Shown: positions 1 to 6,858, counted from the first letter of the stretch. The stretch: 10,498 bases of DNA from Chitinophaga pinensis (GCA_945890595.1 CAMDCQ010000072.1:1-10498), one strand, 5' to 3'. Notes: generated from the letters alone by a model not told the origin. Program-made: numbers and translations.

Positions 1-1463
1 TCAATAACTACTTAGAGAACTTAGTTGAATATGCCATTGCTTACTATCAGAATTTATTAGATAAATACAGTAAAGGAAAAGAACGAAAGACTGAAATAAA
101 GGGATTTGAGGAGATTAATACTAAAGTTGTAGCCGTAGCCAATGAGAAGCTCTATGCCAATTTTGCAGAAGGATTTGTTGGTACCGGTATTAAAAAAGAC
201 GACTACATCTGCGATTGCTCTGATATTGACGACATCATTGTTTTTAGAAAAGATGGCACTTACTCGGTAAGTAAAGTAAGCGCAAAAGCGTTCTTTGGTA
301 AAAATATCATACACGTAGGTATCTATCGTAAAAATGAAGAACGACTTACGTATAATGTTATTTATACAGATGGAGATTCCAAGCGAACCATGGCTAAGCG
401 TTTTAACGTAACCAGCGTTACTCGAGATAAAGAATATAATGTAACCAAAGGTGCTGAGGATAGTAAGCTTCAATATTTTAGTGTAAATCCAAATGGTGAA
501 GCGGAAATTGTCAATATTTATCTTCACTCTGCGGCCAAAGCGAGAATTAAGTTATTTGATTTTGACTTCTCAGAAATAGCTATCAAAGGACGCAGTAGCC
601 AAGGAAATATGGTTACTAAACAACCTGTGCGCAAAGTAGATCTAAAGGTAAAAGGCGTCTCTACCATAGGTGGCAGAGATATCTGGTACGAATCTAATAT
701 TGGTAGGTTAAACGTACATGAACGCGGACAATACCTCGGTAGTTTCCAAACAGACGATTTAATTCTGGTTATTTTTGATAGCGGAGAGTATGAGTTAACC
801 AATCATGAGTTAACCAATCATTATGCAAATAAAGAAATTGCTTTGATTGAGAAGTTTGACCCTAAATGTGTTATCAGTATACTGCACTATGACGGAAACG
901 GAAAAAACTATTGTGTTAAACGATTTAATGTAGAAACCCGCTCAACGGGAAAACGTTTCAGTTTCATTACAGAAGGCTGGGGAAGTAAAATGATATTAGC
1001 TGCAACACAGAAATATCCTTTAATTGAACTTACCGTAAAAACGGCTAATGGAGAGAAAAAAGTAAGTCAGGTCAACTTAACTACCTTTATTGATGTGAAA
1101 GGATGGAAGAGTATAGGAAATAAGTTATGTGGCAAAGAATTTATCAAAGCCAAATTACTTCCACCACCACCAAATAATGATGATGACGATGAATTACCTC
1201 CTAGTGGTTCTGACGGAGACAGCGGATCGAATAGTATAACGGAAATTGACTTGGAAAACGAAAATACGGTTATTGATAGCACAGATATTACGGAAGAAAC
1301 ACAGCCTTCTAACGAAAAAAAAGTTATTGAACGGATTATAAAAGATGAATCCCAAAAAGAACTGAAAGAAATACCTGACGATGCCGTTCCAGAATTGCCC
1401 TCTAAAGAAAAGAAAGACAATGGGCAATCATTTACTACAGGAGACCAAATAAGCTTATTATGA
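1..1463 (+). CDS. parC: DNA topoisomerase IV subunit A, C-terminal part (5' end outside window)
   Basis: This is the A subunit of the type IIA topoisomerase that decatenates and relaxes DNA, acting with ParE. The reading frame is open from the window edge (first full codon at 3), so the breakage-reunion domain with its catalytic tyrosine lies upstream. About 486 residues are visible. They begin in the helical segment before the C-terminal domain (YYQNLLDKY, then GKERKTEI) and continue into the DNA-binding beta-pinwheel, with family stretches such as CDCSDIDDIIVFRKDG, NPNGEAE, FSEIAIKGRSSQGN and GVSTIGGRDIWY. These are typical of the ParC/GyrA-like subunits of Bacteroidota. From about 1161 a ~100-residue low-complexity acidic tail starts (PPPPNNDDDDE, then many E, D, K and S), ending in GDQISLL. 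The stop overlaps the next start by 4 bp (ATGA), so translation is probably coupled. An ATG at 390 is internal and not the start. ParC rather than GyrA is preferred from overall resemblance and lack of a clear GyrA box. Confidence 0.93.
   Translation, partial: NNYLENLVEYAIAYYQNLLDKYSKGKERKTEIKGFEEINTKVVAVANEKLYANFAEGFVGTGIKKDDYICDCSDIDDIIVFRKDGTYSVSKVSAKAFFGKNIIHVGIYRKNEERLTYNVIYTDGDSKRTMAKRFNVTSVTRDKEYNVTKGAEDSKLQYFSVNPNGEAEIVNIYLHSAAKARIKLFDFDFSEIAIKGRSSQGNMVTKQPVRKVDLKVKGVSTIGGRDIWYESNIGRLNVHERGQYLGSFQTDDLILVIFDSGEYELTNHELTNHYANKEIALIEKFDPKCVISILHYDGNGKNYCVKRFNVETRSTGKRFSFITEGWGSKMILAATQKYPLIELTVKTANGEKKVSQVNLTTFIDVKGWKSIGNKLCGKEFIKAKLLPPPPNNDDDDELPPSGSDGDSGSNSITEIDLENENTVIDSTDITEETQPSNEKKVIERIIKDESQKELKEIPDDAVPELPSKEKKDNGQSFTTGDQISLL
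792..821 (+). repeat. Perfect 15-bp tandem duplication inside parC
   Basis: The unit GAGTTAACCAATCAT occurs twice head to tail (792-806 and 807-821) and encodes ELTNH twice in a pinwheel blade of ParC. It is in frame. From memory of homologues, the region (SGE...TN...L.NHY) seems to have the usual length, so it need not be an insertion. Confidence 0.9.
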
Positions 1464-1939
1464 GTAAAATAACACCTCAGTCAGTCTTTAGGCAGACCTC
1501 ATCGCTTCACCTAACCATAAGTATATTTACTACGTTAATTGTGGGGATATGCTACACGCTTAGAATGCAAGCAAACGGTGGCGTAGAGCCTCGCACTACG
1601 CTTAACATATTCGAATTACTTGTCCCCGTTTTGGCAATAGCCAGTTTTGCCGCAGCATATTACATAGGGAAAAACAGGTACAAGAAACTAAACTCAAGCG
1701 CTAATTTGATAGATAAAATGAATATCTACCGAGACAATAACCTACTTATTTGGAGCGCTTTAACTGGGTCTGCTTTTTTTGCAGGCATCTCGTTTTACAT
1801 AACGGGGCAAAACAATTTGTTGCTTTATGGGCTCATGACAGGCGTTATGCTACTTTACTTTCGTCCTCTAAAATCAAGAGCTAAAGAAGAATTAAATTTA
1901 AACGAAAAAGAAAGTGACCAATTAGACCAGATTCTATGA
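1460..1939 (+). CDS. Four-helix integral membrane protein of unknown function
   Basis: I do not recognise this 159-residue protein. Four hydrophobic stretches are visible, at about residues 17-34, 50-70, 95-114 and 118-134. They are separated by a polar segment containing KNRYKKLNSS and a very short hairpin between helices 3 and 4. The last ~20 residues are charged and probably cytoplasmic (KEELNLNEKESDQLDQ). No catalytic motif or signal peptidase site is seen. Its ATG overlaps the parC stop (ATGA), and its own TGA overlaps the next ATG in the same way, so it is translated from the parC message and needs no ribosome-binding site of its own. The tight coupling shows co-expression but says little about function. 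It could be a small scaffold or transport-related protein; I infer nothing further. Confidence 0.85.
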   Translation: MSKITPQSVFRQTSSLHLTISIFTTLIVGICYTLRMQANGGVEPRTTLNIFELLVPVLAIASFAAAYYIGKNRYKKLNSSANLIDKMNIYRDNNLLIWSALTGSAFFAGISFYITGQNNLLLYGLMTGVMLLYFRPLKSRAKEELNLNEKESDQLDQIL

Positions 1940-2418
1940 GCAATCTTGAATTTAGGCAAAAAGCACAAGGACCTTTTTTTTGGTTTTTCTTACTCAAAAA
2001 ATTACCCCTTGCATTTTTTGCTGGCGTTAAGATCATCCAAATTGATGATAAAGGAAGTGCAACGTCTCTAAAATTTAAGTGGATTAATCAAAATCCTTTT
2101 CGTTCTATGTATTTCGCAGCCATGCAAATGGCTGCTGAGCTAGCGACGGGATTATTGCTTTTTCAATACCAATCGTCATCTACGCCATTTTCAATGTTAC
2201 TTGTTAGAGTAGAAGCCAACTACCATAAAAAAGCAGTGGGAAAAATCACCTTTTCATGTGAAGAAGGCCATACGGTAAAAACCTATATAACAAAGCTATT
2301 GAGCGACAACGAGGGACACATGATATCGATACCCGTAGTAGCTCAAAATGAAAGCGGTGAAACAATTGCCGATTTTATTTTTTCGTGGTCTTGTAAAAAT
2401 AGTTCTTCTGCAAACTAG
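1936..2418 (+). CDS. DUF4442 / hotdog-fold thioesterase-like protein
   Basis: This 160-residue protein resembles the DUF4442 family, a branch of the hotdog-fold superfamily that includes acyl-CoA thioesterases of the PaaI type. The supporting stretch is KLPLAFFAGVKIIQIDD, followed by FKWINQNPFRSMYFAAMQMAAELATG at about residues 47-72, which corresponds to the central hotdog helix and its N-cap where substrate binds. The rest alternates short beta strands, as expected (VGKITFSCEEG and IADFIFSWSC). Length is normal for a single hotdog domain. No signal peptide is seen, so it is probably cytoplasmic. Members of this family are mostly uncharacterised, and thioester hydrolysis is only an inference from the fold. 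It is the last gene of the overlapping parC operon, with an ATGA overlap to the membrane protein upstream. Confidence 0.8.
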   Translation: MSNLEFRQKAQGPFFWFFLLKKLPLAFFAGVKIIQIDDKGSATSLKFKWINQNPFRSMYFAAMQMAAELATGLLLFQYQSSSTPFSMLLVRVEANYHKKAVGKITFSCEEGHTVKTYITKLLSDNEGHMISIPVVAQNESGETIADFIFSWSCKNSSSAN

Positions 2419-2483
2419 AACTATAAATAGCCCACAATTATGTCCAATTCACATCGCATTGTTACCCATTTTTTTCTAGTTTG
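2411..2483. repeat. 10-bp perfect inverted repeat with 53-nt loop after the parC operon
   Basis: CAAACTAGAA (2411-2420, covering the stop codon of the DUF4442 gene) is the exact reverse complement of TTCTAGTTTG (2474-2483). A T run (2469-2475) overlaps the start of the second arm. The loop is too long for a standard intrinsic terminator. It could aid 3'-end formation or be chance in AT-rich DNA. Confidence 0.3.
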
Positions 2484-2604
2484 TTTATTCTAAATCATGA
2501 ATTGTTCCATGGACAGAATAAAAATTTTACATTTATTTCTTAATTTAGAATGAAGTTGGTAGTAGGAACAAAGAATTGTTGGAATATTGCAACCGATTAC
2601 AGAA

Positions 2605-3471
2605 ATGAAAAACCGTACACTTCACCCCTATATATCTCTTGGTATTCTTGCCCTCATTTGGGGGAGTTCCTTTATTCTCATGAAAGAGGGATTGAAGATT
2701 TTTTCGAGCTATCAAGTAGCTGCAATGCGTATTTCTTTTGCTGGGTTAGCCCTACTCCCATTCGTTAATTGGAAGAAGGTACAACTTAAAAAAGGGGACT
2801 TGAAATATTTCGCAATAAGTGGTTTTACGGGTAGCGCCATACCAGCTTTTTTGTTTACCGCAGCTCAAACCAAGATCTCTAGCTCATTGGCTGGCGCATT
2901 AAACGGACTTACCCCCTTATTTGCGTTACTGGTGGGTGTACTGTTTCTGAAGGTAGAATTTAATCTGAAAAAGTTTTGGGGCGTAATCTTTGGGTTAGCT
3001 GGTGCACTTTTTTTGGTTTACCGACAAGACATGAATTATAACATTGGCTATACTTTATTGGTAGTACTTGCTACCTTTTTGTACGGAATCAATGTAAATA
3101 TTATCAAGCACAAACTTTCAGATTATCCGCCTCTATTGGTTTCTGCCCTACCGCTAGCTATTATAGGCATATTCGGCGGATTGGTTCTACTCTATACAGG
3201 TCTTCATATTGAGTTTGCAGACCATCAAAATCTAAAATCACTCTCCGCAATTATAATTCTTGCTATTATTGGCACAGCTTTAAGTCTAATTTTATTCAAT
3301 AAGCTCATACATCAAACCAATGCCGTTTTTGCTACATCCGTTACTTACCTCATTCCTATAGTGGCTTTGTATTGGGGTTTTCTGGCAAACGAAGCAATTT
3401 CCTTTAATCAAATAGGTGGATTATTATTTATCATTATTGCGATTTGGTTGATTAGAAATGACCAAAAATAA
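2605..3471 (+). CDS. DMT-superfamily EamA transporter
   Basis: A 288-residue inner-membrane protein of the drug/metabolite transporter superfamily with two tandem EamA halves (about residues 8-137 and 150-285), giving ten predicted helices. Family hallmarks are IWGSSFILMKEGL in helix 1, the end of the first half (GVIFGLAGALFLVY), and the second-half pattern GTALSLILFNKLIHQTNAVFATSVTYLIPIVALYWGFLANEAISFNQIGG. Proteins of this type export amino acids, metabolites or drugs; the substrate cannot be told from sequence. I chose the ATG at 2605 because the frame can be extended only to a TTG at 2587, which would add six polar residues (MQPITE) without support. No Shine-Dalgarno is present, as is usual in this phylum. 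It lies 186 bp after the parC operon and 55 bp before the thioredoxin-like gene, with which it could share a transcript. Confidence 0.9.
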   Translation: MKNRTLHPYISLGILALIWGSSFILMKEGLKIFSSYQVAAMRISFAGLALLPFVNWKKVQLKKGDLKYFAISGFTGSAIPAFLFTAAQTKISSSLAGALNGLTPLFALLVGVLFLKVEFNLKKFWGVIFGLAGALFLVYRQDMNYNIGYTLLVVLATFLYGINVNIIKHKLSDYPPLLVSALPLAIIGIFGGLVLLYTGLHIEFADHQNLKSLSAIIILAIIGTALSLILFNKLIHQTNAVFATSVTYLIPIVALYWGFLANEAISFNQIGGLLFIIIAIWLIRNDQK

Positions 3472-3526
3472 CACGTAAATAACTCTAATCAGGATTACGT
3501 CATATATTCCAAATCGACAAACTAAT

Positions 3527-4111
3527 ATGAAATTCAAACATCATCTAACCGGCAGAAATTGCTACACTTACGAATTGTACAGAGAGCATATTGATACGCT
3601 TCACGCACAAGATAAAACTACTGGTAATGACCATTCAGAAGCAATGCTAGCCTATTCTAAGATGAACGTTACACGAATGAAACGTTTAGACAAAACCATA
3701 GTGATACGGCAAGATTTAATCCACCTAATTCAGTCGTTGCCCTCTCAAAAATGGCTAATTTTAACGGAGGCTTGGTGCGGTGATGCTGCTCAAAACATTC
3801 CATGGATTAATAAAATGGCTTCCCTAAATGAAGGTATTCAAGTTCAACTAATTCTCAGAGACGAAAACCCAGATATCATGAATGATTATCTGACCAATGG
3901 GGGTAAAAGTATTCCAAAACTGATCGCGCTAAATGAGAGTGAAGAAATACTTTTCACGTGGGGACCACGACCGATATTAATGCAAGAAAAATATGCAAAA
4001 ATGAAGGAAGATGGAATTGAATACGCAGAACTATCAAAAGCGATACATTCTCTTTACGCTAAAAATAAAGGCAACGCTCTACAAGAAGAATTTTATTTGA
4101 TTTTGAAATAA
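3527..4111 (+). CDS. Thioredoxin-family protein with WCGDA active-site loop
   Basis: This is a 194-residue thioredoxin-fold protein without a signal peptide, so probably cytoplasmic. A helical N-terminal segment (about residues 10-70) precedes the thioredoxin core. The core is recognised by WLILTEAWCGDAAQNIP at 76-92, a strand at 104-110 (IQVQLIL), and the cis-proline segment GKSIPKLI with Pro130. The active-site loop reads W83-C84-G85-D86-A87. The first cysteine is present, but the usual second cysteine of CxxC is replaced, so a classical dithiol/disulfide cycle is not possible within this loop. Cys12 is the only other cysteine. This is characteristic of the Thioredoxin_9-like proteins common in Bacteroidota and Firmicutes, whose role is unclear; a monothiol reductase or peroxiredoxin-like action is possible. 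It follows the EamA transporter by 55 bp and is separated from dnaN by 126 bp. Confidence 0.85.
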   Translation: MKFKHHLTGRNCYTYELYREHIDTLHAQDKTTGNDHSEAMLAYSKMNVTRMKRLDKTIVIRQDLIHLIQSLPSQKWLILTEAWCGDAAQNIPWINKMASLNEGIQVQLILRDENPDIMNDYLTNGGKSIPKLIALNESEEILFTWGPRPILMQEKYAKMKEDGIEYAELSKAIHSLYAKNKGNALQEEFYLILK

Positions 4112-4167
4112 TATTAAGATGGAGGGCTCTTTGGGCAAAAGTTTATCGCGTGTATTGATAAGTTTTA

Positions 4168-4198
4168 ATGATTTAATTTGTCTTAAATCATACTTTTG
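4168..4198 (+). promoter_or_regulatory. Candidate Bacteroidota-type promoter of dnaN
   Basis: TACTTTTG at 4191-4198 fits the phylum's -7 consensus TAnnTTTG perfectly. An ATG at 4168-4170, one base off the -33 TTG, lies 20 nt upstream, within the usual spacing. Transcription would start near 4204-4206, leaving a leader of about 33 nt before the dnaN ATG. Confidence 0.45.
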
Positions 4199-4237
4199 GA
4201 TTTAATTTGACATCTCCAAAAAAATCATAAATCTGAA

Positions 4238-5362
4238 ATGAAATTTATTGTAAACACAAACCAACTTCTAAACAAGCTTCTAGGTGTAAGTGGCACTATT
4301 GTGTCTAAACCAGTTATACCCATCTTAGATCACTTCTTGTTTGATATAAAAGATGGCAAATTAACCATTACAGCTACAGATTTAGAGACGTCAATGAGCA
4401 CCTCGTTAGATGTGCAGTCAGACGAAGACATTCGCATGGCCGTGCCTTCTAAAATGTGTATAGAAATGCTGAAAGCACTTCCAAATCAACCTGTTACATT
4501 TACATTACAAGCAGATACCAACATTATAGAGTTAAAATCAGAATTTGGTAGATATAAGCTTATAGGACAAAATGCGGATGATTTTCCACGAATTCCAGAA
4601 GCAACTTCTGACAATAGTTTTAACATGGCTTCTGGTGCTTTATCAAGCAGCATTGTACAAACTATTTTTGCATCAGGTAACGACGAACTTAGACTAAGCC
4701 TTACAGGTGTATATGTTCAACTGTACAAAGACAATGTAGTATTTGTAGCCACAGATGCTAATAGATTGGTAAAAATAGAGAGAACCGATGTAAAGCCTGG
4801 TGTAGAAGCCAGTTTTATACTTCCCAAAAAAGCTTTAAACTTACTCAAGTCTAGCTTACCTCAAGATGACAGCGAGTGTCACGTAGATTTTAACGATAGC
4901 AACGCATTCTTTACTTTCGGTGATGTAAGACTAATATGTAGATTGATAGACGAGCGTTATCCTGATTATAGAGCGGTTATTCCTACAGAAAACCCGAATA
5001 AACTTACAGTAAACAGAACCGATTTTTTAAACTCTGTGAAACGTATTAGTATTTTTGGTAATAAGTCTACGAATCAAATCAACATTAAAATAACAGGTAG
5101 TGAGCTCACCATTTCTGCTGAAGACATCGATATGAGTAATGAGGCAGTTGAACGTTTAGGTTGCGATTTTGCCGGAGAAGACATGGAAATAGGCTTCAAT
5201 TCTAAGTTACTTATTGAGCTACTTCAAAACATTAATACTCCTGACATCATTATCGAATTATCAACGCCTAATAGAGCAGGAATTATACTTCCAAACCAAA
5301 ATATAGACGATGAGCATTTACTTATGCTAATCATGCCAATGATGATTGCTAGCGCTTCATAA
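4238..5362 (+). CDS. dnaN: DNA polymerase III subunit beta (sliding clamp)
   Basis: This is the ring-shaped processivity clamp that tethers the replicative polymerase and many repair proteins to DNA. The protein is 374 residues, the normal length, with three repeated clamp folds (about 1-118, 128-245 and 250-374). Recognisable segments are LNKLLGVSGTIVSKPVIPIL near the N-terminus, TATDLETSM, the second-domain stretch SLTGVYVQL with VFVATDANRLVKIE, LIDERYPDYRAVIP, and the C-terminal LLMLIMPMMI, which forms part of the hydrophobic pocket region that binds partner peptides. The ATG at 4238 gives the canonical start MKFIV. There is no Shine-Dalgarno sequence upstream. The gene has its own likely promoter and a strong terminator downstream, so it appears monocistronic. 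It is not adjacent to dnaA in this window. Confidence 0.97.
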   Translation: MKFIVNTNQLLNKLLGVSGTIVSKPVIPILDHFLFDIKDGKLTITATDLETSMSTSLDVQSDEDIRMAVPSKMCIEMLKALPNQPVTFTLQADTNIIELKSEFGRYKLIGQNADDFPRIPEATSDNSFNMASGALSSSIVQTIFASGNDELRLSLTGVYVQLYKDNVVFVATDANRLVKIERTDVKPGVEASFILPKKALNLLKSSLPQDDSECHVDFNDSNAFFTFGDVRLICRLIDERYPDYRAVIPTENPNKLTVNRTDFLNSVKRISIFGNKSTNQINIKITGSELTISAEDIDMSNEAVERLGCDFAGEDMEIGFNSKLLIELLQNINTPDIIIELSTPNRAGIILPNQNIDDEHLLMLIMPMMIASAS

Positions 5363-5442
5363 GCTACCGCAATGTTATTGTCATTTGATTGTCAGATTGA
5401 TGTTATTAAATCCTCTTCACTTCGAATTAGATTTATATTTGA

Positions 5443-5460
5443 TTTGACTTAATAGTCAAA
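5443..5460 (+). other. Small hairpin just before the dnaN terminator
   Basis: TTTGACT (5443-5449) and AGTCAAA (5454-5460) form a perfect 7-bp stem with a TAAT loop. It stands ten bases upstream of the main terminator hairpin. It may protect or assist the dnaN 3' end; there is no T tract of its own. Confidence 0.5.
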
Positions 5461-5469
5461 AGCCAATCT

Positions 5470-5507
5470 AAAGCCTCAGTACTAGGTACTGGGGCTTTTC
5501 CTTTTTT
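5470..5507 (+). terminator. Intrinsic terminator of dnaN
   Basis: AAAGCCTCAGTAC (5470-5482) pairs with GTACTGGGGCTTT (5486-5498) over 13 positions with a single T-G wobble and a TAG loop. The stem is followed by a T-rich tract (TCCTTTTTT) to 5507. This is a textbook rho-independent terminator about 107 bp after the dnaN stop. Confidence 0.9.
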
Positions 5508-5694
5508 ATAATTTCTGTACCTGTAATTAATGACGTTCAGATAAGTTACCTTGGCTATTGCACCATAGCTCTCTAAGTCTGTAATCAAAAAAAAACTAGC
5601 ACCCTCTATGATATCAATAGTAGCTTGGCTGCTATAAAAAGACGATTTGGCTCATTAATTGCGTTTGTACCTAAACGAAAGGAGGATTTTAATC
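5508..5694 (+). promoter_or_regulatory. Leader region of the transglutaminase-like gene, with hairpins and TTGGCT repeats
   Basis: No ORF of note lies here. I see three exact TTGGCT hexamers (5551-5556, 5625-5630, 5647-5652), with the reverse complement AGCCAA at 5461-5466 before the terminator. There are also three small stems: GCTAT/ATAGC around 5554-5569; TAGTAGC/GCTGCTA with a 3-nt loop (5618-5634, one wobble); and CGTTTG/TAAACG (5662-5677, one wobble) directly before the Shine-Dalgarno. No clean TAnnTTTG promoter element is found. I cannot say whether these sites bind a regulator or form an RNA structure. Confidence 0.4.
5678..5686 (+). promoter_or_regulatory. Strong Shine-Dalgarno sequence
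   Basis: AAAGGAGGA contains the full GGAGG core, complementary to the 16S 3' end. It ends 8-9 nt before the ATG at 5695, an ideal spacing. It fixes the start at 5695 rather than the upstream TTG at 5659. None of the other genes with an upstream region here (EamA, thioredoxin-like, dnaN, M16 peptidase, E2) has a comparable site. Confidence 0.85.
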
Positions 5695-6858
5695 ATGAAC
5701 TATATCAAAGCGAAACTACTGACTACTCTTTGCACTGTTTTCTTAACCATTGACGCAGGATCCGCTTACACCCATATTATTGATTTTTATGGACACCCGC
5801 TTACGGTTTCCTATGATCCGCAGTTAAGTGCTTTGAAATTTAGAAAATGGGATCAGGCTGAAATAAGCCGAAATTTAAGTGTTTTTAGAAATTCAAATCT
5901 ATCCATAAGTGTAAATAATCTAAAACGTCACATTGCGCTTTTTAAGTTAGACGGCACCGCTACAACAATTCTTGTCGATAAGTACGCACGACAAATTTCA
6001 AAAGCAAATGACCAGAATACCTCAACGTTCATAAAATACCTTTTTTTAAAAGAACTCAACTACGATGTTATTTTAACCAAAACAGGTACAGAGTTTAATT
6101 GTATGGGGAATTTAAACTTTACACCTGGACGCTATATATTCATTAAATATGCGAATAAAACCTATAAAGATTTAGATTACGCTAACCGGAAAAATAAAGG
6201 GAAACATCTTATTTTTAGGGATAAAAAAATAACTACAGAAAGAATTTCGCACAGAACCTTGAGTATCCCGCTTGTGAATGCAAAACTTAAAAGTAGAGAG
6301 GTTTCTTTCATAGTGGCAGGCGATACATTTATGACTGAGGTTAAATCAAATGGTTCTATGACCGAATTTTTAGGAGACCTACCCATGTTTGCAGTTGGGA
6401 AATTTATTACCGACGTGCCCTTATCCGCAGAAATGGATTCTTCACTTATGACTTACTTAAAGCAACACGTAAAAGGCCGTGAATTAATTGATCAAGTAAA
6501 GTTTTTACTAGCCTTTGTGCAGCAAGTAGTGCCCTACGGGAGCGATTATGATAAATACGGGGAAGAAAGATTTTATTACCCCGAAGAAACGATCATGTCC
6601 ACTACATCAGATTGCGAAGATAAGGCTATGCTAATGTCATACCTGGCACACAACATCCTTGGACTTAAATCTGTAGGACTGTTCTTTAAACAAGATGAAC
6701 ATCTTAGTTTAGGAATTGAAATTCCGGGATATGCTCCACATGGTTCTTTTAACTATGCAGGCAAAACATATGTGAGTTGTGAGCCTACAGCTCCTTCACC
6801 TCGCATTCCTCAATCTCAATTCAGCTTACAAAGAGTGGATGAGGTAATTGAGTTTTAA
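5695..6858 (+). CDS. Exported transglutaminase/protease-like protein (putative Cys-His-Glu triad)
   Basis: A 387-residue protein with an N-terminal signal peptide (MNYIKAKLL, then a hydrophobic stretch, probable cleavage after AGSA near residue 24), so it acts outside the cytoplasm. Residues ~25-255 form an unrecognised, probably beta-rich region. Residues ~262-387 resemble the transglutaminase-like cysteine protease core: a helix FLLAFVQQVVPYGSDYDKYG, then TTSDCEDKAMLMSYLAH with candidate nucleophile Cys307, then DEHLSLGIEI with His336, and YVSCEPTAP with Glu363 as the likely third member. This order and spacing match the superfamily, though the acidic residue is Glu rather than the more common Asp. 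Members hydrolyse or cross-link peptides; the substrate is unknown. The start is set by the strong Shine-Dalgarno; an upstream TTG at 5659 would spoil the signal peptide. The gene stands alone between the dnaN terminator and the convergent M16 peptidase gene. Confidence 0.82.
   Translation: MNYIKAKLLTTLCTVFLTIDAGSAYTHIIDFYGHPLTVSYDPQLSALKFRKWDQAEISRNLSVFRNSNLSISVNNLKRHIALFKLDGTATTILVDKYARQISKANDQNTSTFIKYLFLKELNYDVILTKTGTEFNCMGNLNFTPGRYIFIKYANKTYKDLDYANRKNKGKHLIFRDKKITTERISHRTLSIPLVNAKLKSREVSFIVAGDTFMTEVKSNGSMTEFLGDLPMFAVGKFITDVPLSAEMDSSLMTYLKQHVKGRELIDQVKFLLAFVQQVVPYGSDYDKYGEERFYYPEETIMSTTSDCEDKAMLMSYLAHNILGLKSVGLFFKQDEHLSLGIEIPGYAPHGSFNYAGKTYVSCEPTAPSPRIPQSQFSLQRVDEVIEF

Noticed and set aside
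57..1427. Several minus-strand ORFs opposite parC (for example 57-527, 524-802, 1067-1420)
   Set aside because: They are antisense shadows of parC, rich in Phe, Ser and Ile as expected from reverse reading of AT-rich coding DNA; parC is clearly the real gene.
2502..2548. Possible promoter for the EamA gene (TTG at 2502 with TACATTTA at 2528 or TAATTTAG at 2541)
   Set aside because: Each -7 candidate has one mismatch and spacing from TTG is outside 19-21 nt; matches of this quality are common in AT-rich DNA.
2550..2768. 72-codon ORF overlapping the start of the EamA transporter
   Set aside because: Out-of-frame shadow of the well-supported transporter gene; the product has no recognisable features.
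3473..3500. Imperfect dyad ACGTAA...TTACGT with inner TAATC/GATTA between the transporter and the thioredoxin-like gene
   Set aside because: Short, AT-rich, competing pairings and no T tract; likely chance and not a terminator.
4119..4205. 28-codon ORF (MEGSLGKSLSRV...) between the thioredoxin-like gene and dnaN, with GGAGG inside it
   Set aside because: It overlaps the likely dnaN promoter, has no ribosome-binding site upstream, and its GGAGG lies after its own ATG with no other start at proper distance. Nothing supports coding.
5659..5694. TTG start at 5659 adding 12 residues to the transglutaminase-like protein
   Set aside because: The strong Shine-Dalgarno lies inside this extension at ideal distance from the ATG at 5695, and the extension would add charged residues before the signal peptide.
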